64,000 nt of DNA from Magnaporthiopsis rhizophila (lineage: Eukaryota > Ascomycota > Sordariomycetes > Magnaporthales > Magnaporthaceae), in assembly GCA_003049465.1 (NCBI GenBank), contig PYSS01000013.1, positions 272,360 to 336,359 on the forward strand, in the 5' to 3' direction. Positions 35,601 through 46,026 of this stretch are shown here, piece after piece. The notes under the pieces are model-generated. The model did not search any database. It was not told the DNA's origin and worked only from the letters and a program-made list of their open reading frames with translations. Each line of letters opens with the position of its first letter. Positions within the stretch are counted from its first letter, which is position 1. Made by a program: the position numbers and the translations under genes.

Positions 35601-38533
35601 GCCGTGCCGTCGTTGTCCTGGAACGCAGCATGCGTTGCTGTGACCTGATTTGCCCAGGAAGCAGAAAGGAACGAGATAGCGCTGGTCAGGTGCGGGTCTT
35701 CCCGGAGCCTCGTCGCGAGATGCTCTAGCACGGCCCGGAACGGCCCTGACCAGTCCACTATCTGCTCCGAATTCACCCTCTGCTTCAAAGATGCGGCCGC
35801 TAGGTCCGAAAGAAACATGCTGAGGGGGTCCGACTCGATCGTGCCGAGCAAGCTCCCAGTCTTCCTAACCTGCGACCTCAGCTTGGAGATGGCGGCACAT
35901 ATTGAGCCAAGGATCTCCAGAGCCATGTTCTTGGCTGGGGCGGACGTACGCTCGCCGTCCACCTGCTGCCGCATCAGCCGACTAACGACATTGAGCAGAA
36001 GCTCTGCGGCAGGCCAGTCTGGCGATTCGAGGCACGTGATGAAGTCCTCGACAAACAGGTCGAGCAGGTTCCTGTAAGGGGAGTCGCCGGATTTGGTCGA
36101 GTTCAGGGCGCGACTGACGATGAACTTCATAACATAGAGGGCGTTGTGAAACGCGGTGTCGACAAGGGAAGATTCGATTTCCTTGAGCTCGCGCATCGCC
36201 GTCTCGTGCTCATCAGCAGCCTCTGCTTCGCCCGTGATCGTTGAGGTAAAGACGGCTCCGGTTCGCCGCCGTGAGGAGCCACCGGTGCCAGCACCCTCAC
36301 CGTCTTCATCCTCGTCGTCGCCATCGGCCCCTCTGGCTGATGCCTTATGACGACTAGACCCCTGCGTCGAAGACGCACCGACTTGACCGGCGCTTGCCTG
36401 CACCAGCCGCAATATCAATGCAGACACAGTCTGAACACACCTTCCGTCGACAAGCTTGAACTGCCTGGCGCTCTGCTTTCCCACCGGAAGCTTCTCCAGC
36501 GATGTAAGCATATCGTCGAAGATACCCTGTCTCTGAGACGGGTTGAGAACAAAGATCTGCGACAGCATGTCCATCGCAACGAGCCTCAATCCGTCGAACT
36601 TTTGAGTTCCCAGGAGAGACTCTCGTTCGCTTGGAGCATTTTCGACAAAGACTAGGCGTGTGGACAGAAACTCGAGCGTGTTGACAACCGTCTCTGAGAG
36701 GTCAATGGCCCGGATGAGCGAGGCCATGAGGCTGTAAAGCCGTTGGCAGCTCGTGAAGACGGTAAGAATGGACTTTTTATGGCCCGCCAACAGGCCGAAG
36801 AGATGTTGTGACTGCCGGAGCTCCGTGATGGGCACAGCGATTCCATCCATCACATTTTTGAAAAGGTTGACCGCCAGCTGGATAGTGTCCTCGGAGTACA
36901 GCTGTTTGTCGTCCCTGCCCCCTGCCATGATCTTCAGAGATGTTCTCGCTGCCCTTAAGCCATTGTCAAGAATTGGAAGCTGTGAGGCCCAAGTGAAGAC
37001 CTCAACCTCACCCCAGTCACCGTCGAGTTTGGCCTCAAGCCCCTCAGCACACTGCAAAGCACCCTCGCTCAGCCGTTGGATATGCAGAAGATCTTCCAGC
37101 GGTATGTCCTCGAAGCAGCGCAGATCGATAGCCTTGTCGATGAGCTGATAGGTTCGCTGCTGGCCAGCCGAAGTTATGGTGGGCACGTCCTCATTGGTGG
37201 TAGTTACTAGTTGTGAAGCTGCCGACTGAATGCCCAAGTTCGTCTCGGCCACGAAGATGTCTGAAAAGTGCCGACGCACATCCTGGAATGCTGCGTCCGA
37301 CTTCTGACTTCGGTCCAGATCCATGCTATACTCCTCTGGCTCGTCGTACGCATTTCGCTGCTTCGGTCTCGAAAGGTCCGCAGGGGGTTCAACGAGGTTC
37401 TTGTAGTCGCGGTACTCATCCGCATCCGCCACGAATGCCGGAAGGTTGATTTGGATTTCCATTCGAGCCTGTTGTGAAGCTGATGGGGGTGGAGCGTCCT
37501 CAGGGCGCTGGTCTGGCATATCCTGATCATCGCTTTGCTGTGGAGGGGCCGGTGGCGACCCTCTCTGGGGTGTCTCCCGCGGCGAAGTAACCTGCTGAGT
37601 CGAACTCAGAAATGGTAGAAATGCCTCGCTGGGCGAAGGCACAGATTCCAGGGGCGCGCTGGCCTCTTCTGGCGTGGGGATCGAGGGACCGCTGGGCTTG
37701 ACTGTTGGTGGCTGAAGAGGAATTGAGATCTCGATCTTGGAATTGTGTGCATTCGCCTGCTTGTTCAGCACTGCCACATGGCTCTTTCCGGTCGGAGGTT
37801 CTGCCTTGGCGGGGATCAGGGACTTTCGCTTCTTCTTGGGGACAGGCGTCGGGGGCGCAGCGCCGTTGACATCCTGTGGCGCAGAGGAGTCGGGAGAAGG
37901 ATATCTGAACGAAACATTAGATCGCTCGAAGACCATCTTGGCAAATGGCGAAAGCTCTGAAGCCAGACTCTTAGCAGGAGGCGCGTTGGAGTCCGCGTTC
38001 ATTTTCGGGCCCTTCCGGAAGGTGCTAGCACAGGTGTCAGCAAGCGCTCGCGGGCAGAGTGTGGACCAAAACGGGAACTTACAGTGAGTTGACATTGTTA
38101 GGGTTCAGCAGATGCTGGACCTGATCTATCGCATGGTTCAGTCGCCTCGACGGCGTTTGCTGAGCAGCCTCGCGAGTGAGTGTATCAAAGTCCTGTCGTG
38201 GGACCTGTTGTGGGAGATCAGAGGCCGGGAAGCCAGAGCCCAAGGTCGGATTTGGGATGACGCCTACTTGTGGGAAGCGGGGTCAGAACGTGGCACTTCA
38301 TGCAGGCAAGACGAGAGGCATGAGACAGAAGAGAGCGGGTTGACGGCGGTGTCAGGAGGGAGTGGGACTGCGGACGCACCCGGCTGGAACGGAATGACGG
38401 ACGTGAATGGCGAGAACGGCAGCGCTTCGTAGAGAGTGAAGGGGCGCGTGAATTGCTGGACCGTGTCCGCGGCGCCGGGCGGCGTCTGGCCGTTCTCGCC
38501 GCCATTCGGAACGCCTGGCGGTCGGCTTGCCAT
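32651..38533 (-). CDS. SCC2: Sister chromatid cohesion protein Scc2/Mis4 (cohesin loader), 1,902 aa
   Basis: Large subunit of the nuclear Scc2-Scc4 complex, which loads cohesin onto chromosomes and stimulates its ATPase. Three exons on the minus strand: 38533-38380, 38263-38083 and 38024-32651, with introns of 116 and 58 nt, all in frame. Exon 1 begins MASRPPGVPNGG and carries the conserved RPFTLYEALPFSPFTSVIPF start. Exon 2 contains REAAQQTPSRRLNHAIDQVQ. Exon 3 holds the low-complexity linker and the HEAT-repeat body, including a typical cohesin-loader stretch (QATVRSKSLKSITQVIETDP, then SPQVRDSALGLVGRC and VGVRKRAMKLTKDIY). The C-terminus is acidic, then strongly basic (RKRKASHTPGGGGRKKRPRS), and ends with an AT-hook-like RKRGRPRKNP. 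Length fits the fungal family. The start at 38533 is the first ATG (aagATGG context); the frame extends upstream without an ATG. It is transcribed divergently from RPA12, 572 bases away. Confidence 0.95.
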
Positions 38534-39105
38534 CTTTACGGCCAGGGATTGGGCATGGCCCAAGCAAGTGGTATGCGACCCCTCGAATGATGCACCAATG
38601 GCATTGGCTGACCACTGGATCGGCGCGGTGGTATCGACGGCAGATGTGGGCGATCGTGGGCTGAGGGGCGCGAGGCAGCGAGGGTTTGCCAGGAAGGCGC
38701 AGCGTGTTTGCCGGCGTGCGCGGTTGATGTTTTAATCAATGGCTCTCCAGCAAAGGAGATGCGGAAGGTGCCATCTGCATTCGCCTCGCGCCTGCTTGCT
38801 CGCCAGCCTTGCAAAAGGTGCGACCCACAATTAGGCGCGTGCCGCATTATGATTGGCCTATGGTGCCGCGACTCGAGATCCCCGGATCGCTGGAGCTTGA
38901 CAGTGATGAATTGGTTCGTGCACCACCTGTCAGCCCCACCTGTCGGCTTGCGGCGGGAGACGAAAATATCAGAAGGAATAACCCAGAACTTGAACAGAGT
39001 TTCCGAGGGGGAAAAAAAAGGTCAACAGACAAGATCGCCCAGAGCGAATTGAAACACCCACTACAACCGCAACCTCCTTCTGGGACGTACAGTCATCGCG
39101 CAAAA
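38534..39105. promoter_or_regulatory. Divergent promoter region of SCC2 (-) and RPA12 (+)
   Basis: These 572 bases separate the start codons of two oppositely oriented genes and must hold both promoters and leaders. I see no TATA box or named operator. An A-rich patch (about 39008-39020) lies on the RPA12 side. Confidence 0.6.
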
Positions 39106-39628
39106 ATGTCCGCCATTGGGACCTTGGTTTTCTGCAGTGATTGCGGTAATCTTTTGCCTGCATCCAAAGGAAGTGAGAAGAATATTCTGCTATGCGAATG
39201 CTGTGGCGCCGAGAACAAAGGTATGCGGAACCCCCGTTGTCGCATTACACAACAAGCAACAGAAAGGCCATTGGATTGACAGACCTTGGTTCTTTTCCTC
39301 TCCAGATGCCGCCGCGAAGACAGTCATCACCCGATCTACCCCAGCCGACTTTCCGTCTCCTTTGCGCCAACAACTATCCAGCGTGCAGACCGTCAAACGC
39401 CACGAGCTTGTGACCGAGGCTTTGACACAAAAAACTTGTGAAAGATGCGGGAGGAAAGAGGTTCGATTCTCCGCTGTCCAGCTGCGCAGCGCCGATGAAG
39501 GATCCACAATCTTCTACAACTGCGAATGCGGGAACAGGTAAGTTGTGCAGTTGACCGGTGAGGACACAGCAACATTGGCGGCTGATACTGACACGCATCG
39601 TGGCCGCAGGTGGGCTGAAAACAACTGA
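39106..39628 (+). CDS. RPA12: DNA-directed RNA polymerase I subunit RPA12, 121 aa
   Basis: Small zinc-ribbon subunit of nucleolar RNA polymerase I, involved in RNA cleavage and termination. Three exons: 39106-39220, 39306-39537 and 39610-39628, all junctions in frame. The N-terminal ribbon shows FCSDCGNLLP and LCECCGAENK. The C-terminal TFIIS-like ribbon shows CERCGRKEV and the acidic hairpin QLRSADEGSTIFY that reaches the polymerase active site, ending GNRWAENN. The length matches the family (about 120-125 aa). One oddity is that the final cysteine pair reads C-E-C (C-x-C) where the textbook ribbon has C-x2-C. The last exon encodes only six residues. The ATG (caaaaATG) is the first in frame with the ribbon. 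The gene is convergent with LIA1, with 224 bases between the stop codons. Confidence 0.93.
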
Positions 39629-39852
39629 TCTTGTGGTACTTGCAATGCCTGTTCGAGACATGAGCATTCCTCCGCAAGCCACCGAAGCCGCGCACGACTC
39701 CAAATAAATTACTTCACTAGAATCGAGGTCGCAACGGCCGCTACACCCCGAAACGCCGATTTGCACGCCTAATAACAGCCGATACACGTGTTCCTATATT
39801 ATACAACCATCGACTACCTTTGAAAAGGCTCGCATGGAGAGATTCGAGACAG

Positions 39853-40954
39853 TCAAGCTGTGACCTCTGGAATCAACGCATACTCGGTCTGCCCACTCTT
39901 CTCGTACTCGGCCATATCAAGAGCGACGATACAGCTCTCCCGCACGACCTGTTCCTTGTCGTTCAGGAACTTCCTCAGCGTGGCCTCAACACCTTCCTCC
40001 TCGCCAAGCCCACCCAGCGCTTCGGCGGCCTCGTGACGAACCATGCTCGCCTCCTCGACATTGCTCAGCGCCGCGGTCAGCGCGGGGATAGAGGCCGGGT
40101 GGGACAGCTGTCCGAACACAAACGCGATTTCGTGGCGGAAAAGGGCGGATTCATCTTCGAGACCGCGAGCGAGAGCCAGGACTGCGGGCACGGCCGTCGG
40201 GAGGTCTGGGGGAGAAGCGAGATCTCGCAACGCAAACATGGCGCGGTATCGTTGGAAGAGCGGCTTGAAGGTGTCCATGAGGGTCTCGCCCAGCTTTTGC
40301 ACATTCTCCTCGGCTTGTTGCGCCATGGGCGGAGCAGGGTCAACTGAGGCGAAATCGCTATTTTTTGTACAAAATAAACGGATGTCAGTCATCTGGTGGC
40401 ATGTCGATCGAATGAAAAGATGAACCACAAAAGACATGCCTCTGCTTGAGCTTCTCCTTTTGCCTTTCCTCCGAATTCTCCCAGTTTATCCTATCAATCG
40501 CAATCTCACACGTCTCCGTCACGACGACCTGCTCGCCGGGCCTGTCGCGGAAGCGGCGCAGGACGTCGAGGCTGCTCGTGTTTCCCAGAGCGCCGAGCGC
40601 CTCGGCCGCCTCGTGCCTGCACATGGGGTCCTCGTCCAGGTCCTCGAGCACGGACACGAGGTACGGCTCGGCCGTGGCGACGCCCGTCTGGCCCAGGCAG
40701 TAGGCGAGCTCGTGCTTGAGCAGGGCCGAGGGCGACGCGAGCGCGGCGGCGATGGCGTCGACGGCGGCCCGCGATGTCGCGGCGTCGTCCGAGTGCTTGG
40801 CCATGTGCTTGAGCGAGAAGAGCGCGCGGAAGCGGAGCGCGAGCTGCCCGTCCTCGGCGCAGAGCGTCTTGCGCAGCGACGCGATGGTGGGGTCTACCGC
40901 CGCCGCCGCGGGGGGCGAGGACGCCTGCACGTCTGCATCCGCCGCCGGCGCCAT
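39853..40954 (-). CDS. LIA1: Deoxyhypusine hydroxylase, 339 aa
   Basis: Di-iron HEAT-repeat enzyme that hydroxylates deoxyhypusine in eIF5A, the last step of hypusine formation, in the cytosol. Exons on the minus strand are 40954-40440 and 40357-39853. The four His-Glu metal ligands are present: H81-E82 (KHELAYCLGQ), H114-E115 (RHEAAEALG), H247-E248 (RHEIAFVFGQ) and H280-E281 (RHEAAEALG). They lie in two symmetric halves, as the family requires. The 82-nt intron uses a GC donor (CAGAG|GCATGT) with an AATAG acceptor. This choice keeps the frame and yields the expected QSDFASVDPAPP linker; the nearest GT donor would shift the frame. The start is the ATG at 40954 (caaccATGGC context). The N-terminal 20 residues are Ala/Pro-rich and variable. 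The next gene upstream on the same strand is the Rab-like GTPase, with no sign of co-regulation. Confidence 0.93.
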
Positions 40955-41891
40955 GGTTGCTACGAACCCAAGTAAAAAGGGCTTGGGATCCAGCAGTCGG
41001 AAGAAAGCACGCAGGGGCAGTGGGCACAGGATATATGCGTCGGGATTTCCGCTTGTTGAAGGGTGACAAGAAAATAAGGGCAAGGAGGGGTTCGGCTGAT
41101 AAGATGGATTAGATAAAAAAAAAAAACATTTTTGCCCCAGACAAAAATTCCGGCAGACGCCGGCAGCGGAGGGAGCCAGCGGGGACGCAATCCAACCCTA
41201 CGGAGTCTTACGTCAAAGCAATCAAGTTCATGCATGCCGAGCCGGACGTGATATGCACGACATTGGTACTTTATTTATCATGTGATTCACCGATACAACT
41301 CACTGTCAATGGTGCAACGAGCAAGGTTGTATGAACACAATTTTGGACATATAAAATAGAACGAGTAATGTCAAACGCTCCCTTTGCCTTCCTTTGCCTG
41401 GATGATGCCGTTACCAAAGTGCCGCGCCCAAATTACGATCAGAAACCCCTAAAAACAAAACAATGAACTTGTTGCGTGGATAGAGTTCAAGAAAAAAACA
41501 GTGTGCGTGGAAATGCATGTAACCATATGGGTCCGAAGAAGATCCAACGGGCTAGGAAGAAAAGATGCAGATAGGTGTGAGAGAAGATGAAAAATGGAGG
41601 TAAAACGAGGAATCAACGGTCTCTCTCGGTCAAACAGCCAACCCTTGTTCGCAAGGTAGTCCACGTCTGACCCCGGGTATCGTGTCGTCACAATCGCTGA
41701 AAAACTCGCTCGCTCCGAAAGCCATCCGAGCAAACAAGAGTCGACGATCGCAAAAGAAAGATTATGAGCAGGTTTGTGGGTAGAATCAGGGGCATGAATA
41801 GAAAGGGATTAGAGGCAAGATAAGCGGGGGCAGATACGCTTTCTGAATAGGGGAAGGCAGGCCGGCTGGTCTCAGGCGACGACAAGTCCGC
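40955..41891. other. Intergenic region between the Rab-like GTPase and LIA1 (tandem, minus strand)
   Basis: Contains the 3' flank of the GTPase gene and the promoter of LIA1. An A run lies at 41115-41126. No other gene is visible. Confidence 0.55.
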
Positions 41892-43085
41892 TTAGCAGCA
41901 GGCCCGGCGCCCCGCAGCGGCATCCTCGCCGCCCTGCTCGCCGCTCCTCGACGACGCCGCGGCCTGGTCCACGGGTATGGCGGGGGACATGCCAGGAATA
42001 CCAGGGGAGAAGAGCCAGCTCCTCCGGTCCCGGCCGACGCGAAAGCTGCCGCGCGGGTTGGCGTCAAAGTAGCCCGCCATGGCAGACTCGTCGAAGCCTC
42101 CCACGCCCGCCGCCCCGCCGGCGCCACCACCACCGCCCGACACCAGGCCTCCGTGAGACCCGTCGGCCCCGTACCCGTACCCGCCGAGGCCGGGCCCGAC
42201 CCCAGGCGTGGCGGTAGCGGCCAGCAGGGCCTGCTGCATCTTGCGGTTCTGCTCGACCAGCTTGCGCGTGACGACGCGGAAGACCTCCTCGACGCCCTCG
42301 CCGCTCTCGGCCGAGATCTCGTGGCACGCGTCCCAGCCGACCTCCATGCCCCAGAAACCGCTGCTGCGCTTGGAGCTCGGGCTGCGCGGTTCGGCGCTGG
42401 GCAGGAGCGGCGGTGTCATGAACGAGTTCGAGGGCCCGCCGCTGCCCCCGCCGCTTTCGCTACCCGGCAGGTGGAGCGGCGTCGCGGTCGCGGGTGGGGT
42501 GCTGCTTTGACCCGGCGCCAGGTTCTCGGCCACGTAGGCGATGCAGCGCTCGAAGGGCACCTCGCGCCGCGACGGGTCTCGCGCCACGATGTCGGCCTTG
42601 GTGCCCACGACGTGCAGGACGATGTCGGATGGCAGGTTTCGTCGGAGCTCCTTGAGCCAGAGGCCCATTTCTGCAAAAGACTGCGCGTCCGTTATGCTGT
42701 AGCACAGGATGCATGCGTTGGCGCCGCGGTAGTAGAGTTTCGATATCGATCGGAAGCGTTCTTGGCCGGCTGTGTTGTGTTCGCGTTGGTGTCACAAACA
42801 AGGATGTCGCAGGCTGTCAGCTGGGCAAACAAATGCATGTCTCCGGGCCGATGGACAAGGAAGTGAGGGCGCTGCAGCGAGCCAAAACATACCAGTGTCC
42901 CATATTTGCAGTCGCACAACTGTATCTGTGTCGCTGTCCACGACTCGCTTTGCCAGGAAACTTGCGCCGACGGTCGACGTAACCTTTGCCGGGTTGAAGG
43001 ATCCTTTGCAGAATCGCATGACCAGCGATGTCTTGCCCACTCCCTGGGAGCCAACCACCACGATCTTGGCCTCGAGCGACGACAT
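41892..43085 (-). CDS. Divergent Rab-family small GTPase with a large insert, 356 aa
   Basis: Two exons on the minus strand, 43085-42893 and 42769-41892, with a 123-nt GT-AG intron that splits the codon within WDTAGQE. The P-loop is VGSQGVGKTS (residues 11-20). The effector region reads STVGASFLAKR. Switch II is WDTAGQERFRSISKLYYRGA, a Rab signature, and the RabF motifs YYRGANACILCYSIT are clear. G4 reads GTKAD instead of the usual Rab GNKxD, and G5 is ISAESGEG. Between G4 and G5 lies an insert of roughly 50 residues rich in Ser/Pro/Gly. A Gly-rich C-terminal extension ends in two cysteines, the usual site for double geranylgeranylation and membrane anchoring. It is presumably involved in vesicle traffic. 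I could not assign it to a named fungal Rab; a Rab5/22-like origin is a guess. The ATG at 43085 is the only one before the P-loop. Confidence 0.85.
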
Positions 43086-44472
43086 GGCGGGCACAGGTTT
43101 CGGAAGGGGTGGGTGGATTTCGTCGTGTGTGTGGTTTTCCTCGATCCGCGCTGGACTTGGAGGACGGGAGTCCTACGGCAAGGGATTTAGGGGAATTCTA
43201 GGGAAACCCGGAGCTGAGGGCAGGGTAATTCCGCCTCAAGTTCTCCGCCACATCCCTCCAGTGCCTAGATTGCTCACTCTGGCTCTCAGAGTGGGCGATC
43301 GGGGAATAGACGTCTGTCTGTGTCCTGTTCTGTAGGGCAGTAAACAAATGGTCGAATCCGTCCAGGACCGTCGTCGGTGGAGAACGGAAACGACAGGGAA
43401 AGAAAGAAAGAAACCCAGCAACCCGTTGAAATCGCCCCGGTCAAGAAGAAAACGGAGAAGGAAAAAAAAAAAAAAAAAAAAAAAAACGAATGAAGAAGAA
43501 AGGAGAGCAAATGAGCGTGGATGGCGGGTTGGAGAATGGAAGGCAAGGCCGGGGGAAGTGAAAGTGACAGTCAGGCGGCGACAATCGCGGGTGAGTGCGG
43601 GGGCCTGTTTTTTTGGACTCCGCCTCCTGCCAATAGGATCTCGCGAATGGTCCGGTGACCGCGCGACTGGGGGCTCATTGTAATGCGCGCCCGGTTTTGT
43701 GGTATTATTTGGAGAAGAAAGCAAACGGCACGGGCGGTTTCCAAGTGTCATCCATGCCCCGAAAGTTGTAGTGTTCTACAACTGTGTGACGCAGGGAGCA
43801 GTACTGACAATTGCTAGATATCACACACGCTGTCTGCATGATAAGCTGAGTGCCACATTCTTATCCGTTTTATAATTTGCCCCTTCCGATGACCTCAATC
43901 TCAATTGTCATTTCATATACCCAGGTGCTGATGATGATTATGATGATGATGTAAATCCTTCCATTCCTATTTGGTAGGTACGTAGCTCATCCGACGGTAT
44001 GCAACTGGACCGCTCGCCCGGGTAGGGAGTGTGATGGATCTGACTTTGAGTAGATATCAAATCTGGGGTCACATGCATGCGACTGCAGGGCTAGCTGCAT
44101 GTTGTGTCTCTTGTCCTCCCACTGGATCAGGATTTGAGAAATGACTGGCATTAGTGCAATCGAATATGCCTCTCGATCCGTCCCCTCGGAGAGCTGCTCC
44201 AGGTGTCTTCTTGCCGGGCTCGGTCTGACGGCATTGAAGCCCCAAGTGCTCTCTCCGTCAGGATAAGGGACTAATTATGGGAAAGCAACTGTATTTTGCG
44301 CATCTCAATCCGTCCTATCTATGTCCAATAACCTTCCCGTGTGTGCACATCATCTAGTTTGTTAAGATTTTCGGGAAGCCGCTGCATCTATACTAAATCG
44401 GCCAAGTTTCAAACCTAGTTTGATTAAATCTCGAACTATATAATACGCAGATGGCCACCTATCTCATCCCCC
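43086..44472. other. Intergenic region between the hydroxyacid dehydrogenase and the Rab-like GTPase
   Basis: Promoter side of the GTPase gene and 3' side of the dehydrogenase gene. It contains a 25-base A run (43462-43486) in purine-rich DNA and a GGTAGGTACGTAG motif near 43973. No gene is visible. Confidence 0.55.
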
Positions 44473-46026
44473 TCACAGCTTCGCCCCCGTCCTCTGCGGC
44501 GGGTTGCTGAGGGGACTGTAGACGGTATGAGACAGGTTGTCTGTCGGAGTCCCGTTTCCGTGGTTGCTCAGACTCTTGGTGTCGATCAGGGACGGGTTGA
44601 GCTGGTCGATGCTTGTGCAGCCGATGAGGCGCATGTTCATTTCCAGCTCGTCCTTGAGCAGCTGCATGGCCCGGTCGACGCCATCGACGCCATACGCCGA
44701 CATGGCGTACAGGAACGGTCTCCCGATGCCCACGCCCTTGGCGCCCAGGCAGAGCGCCTTGAGCAAATCGGTGCCACGCCGGATGCCTCCGTCGATGTAG
44801 ACCTCGATCTTGTCTGCCAGGCCCATGCGCCGGAGCACAGGCATGGTCTCCGCCAAGATCTCGATGCCGGAGCGCGCAAACTCGAGCTGCCGGCCGCCGT
44901 GGTTGGAAAGAACCACGCCGTCGAGCCCAGCCTCGGCCGCCTTGATGACATCCTCGACCCGCTGCACGCCCTTGATCACGATGGGCATCTTGGTGATGCT
45001 CCGGAACCAAGTCATATCCTTCCACTCGAGCGCCGGATCGATAAAGCTCGAGATGGCTCGCGCGGCGCCCTGCGAAGTGTCCGTCGTCTGGCCCCGCTGG
45101 ACGTTGGAGCCCTCATCGCTGAATTTCGATCGCATGTCCTTCTCGCGTCGACCTAGCTGCGGCGCATCCACCGTGATGAACAGTCCCTTGCAACCCCGGC
45201 GCTCCGCATGCTGAACGATGCGCTTGGTCACCTCGCGGTCCTTGTTGACGTACAGTTGCAGCCATTGGATCTGAGTTGCGTTTGCAGCATCCATTATCTC
45301 GTCGAACGAGCATGACGCAAGCGTCGGGATCATCTGGATGATCCCATGCTTTCCGGCCGCCTTTGTCAGACAGACCTCACCGTCTGGGTGGCCTAGCTTG
45401 CCCAACGCTGTGGCAGTAACATAGAACGGGGCTTCCGTTTTGGTACCCAGCATAGTTGTCGAGACGTCGACATTCTCGACATTTATGAGAACCTTGGGCC
45501 TGAACCAGATACGGTGAAAGGCCGAGTGGTTCTCACGAAGAGTCTGGAGCAGAAGTGGTCAGTGAGGCCCTTGATCGGGGGAACGGCGAGAATGCGAGAG
45601 ACGCGTGCTTACGATCTCGTCATCAGCAGCGCTTGAGTAGTAGCCCCAGGCCGCCTTTTTCATAACCCTCGACGCAACCGCCTCAAAGTCCAGCAGATTG
45701 TAGCATTGCTCAAGCGAGGGAATGGCAGCAACGCGCTTCAGCCTCTCCTCCTCGTCGGGATCCACCTCCCTGGTTAGCCTGCTGACGGTGCTCATGTCGA
45801 CAGGGCCAAGATGCTTCGACTTGTCCAGGTACTTGTCGAGGGTGTCGCGAGGGTGGATGGGGTCGAACTCCTCCGTGGCGTCCTTGCCAGCATATTTGAG
45901 GATTATCCTGGCGCCTCCGGGATGCTCTGGCAGGAATTCGGTCACATCGTAGGCGTTTCCATGAACAACAACCCAGCAAGACTCCTTGCTGTCGTGTTTG
46001 GCTACTTCCACGCCTGAGAGTATCAT
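44473..46026 (-). CDS. Flavocytochrome b2-type FMN-dependent L-2-hydroxyacid (lactate) dehydrogenase, 494 aa, AKL C-terminus
   Basis: Two exons on the minus strand, 46026-45613 and 45543-44473, with a 69-nt intron at a codon boundary. The N-terminus is a cytochrome b5 domain with heme ligands H35 (LPEHPGGAR) and H58 (FDPIHP). The rest is the FMN (alpha/beta) barrel. Residues equivalent to the yeast active site are present: the YYSSAADDE tyrosine near residue 130, Y236 (LQLYVN), D264 (ITVDAPQLGRRE), catalytic base H353 and R356 (SNHGGRQL). The phosphate-binding IDGGIRRGTD and GIGRPFLYAM segments are also present. It oxidises a 2-hydroxyacid, probably L-lactate, to the keto acid. Unlike yeast Cyb2, no mitochondrial presequence precedes the b5 domain: the protein starts MILSGVEVAK. 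It ends in AKL, a type-1 peroxisomal signal, so a peroxisomal location is inferred. The specificity call is tentative. Confidence 0.9.
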
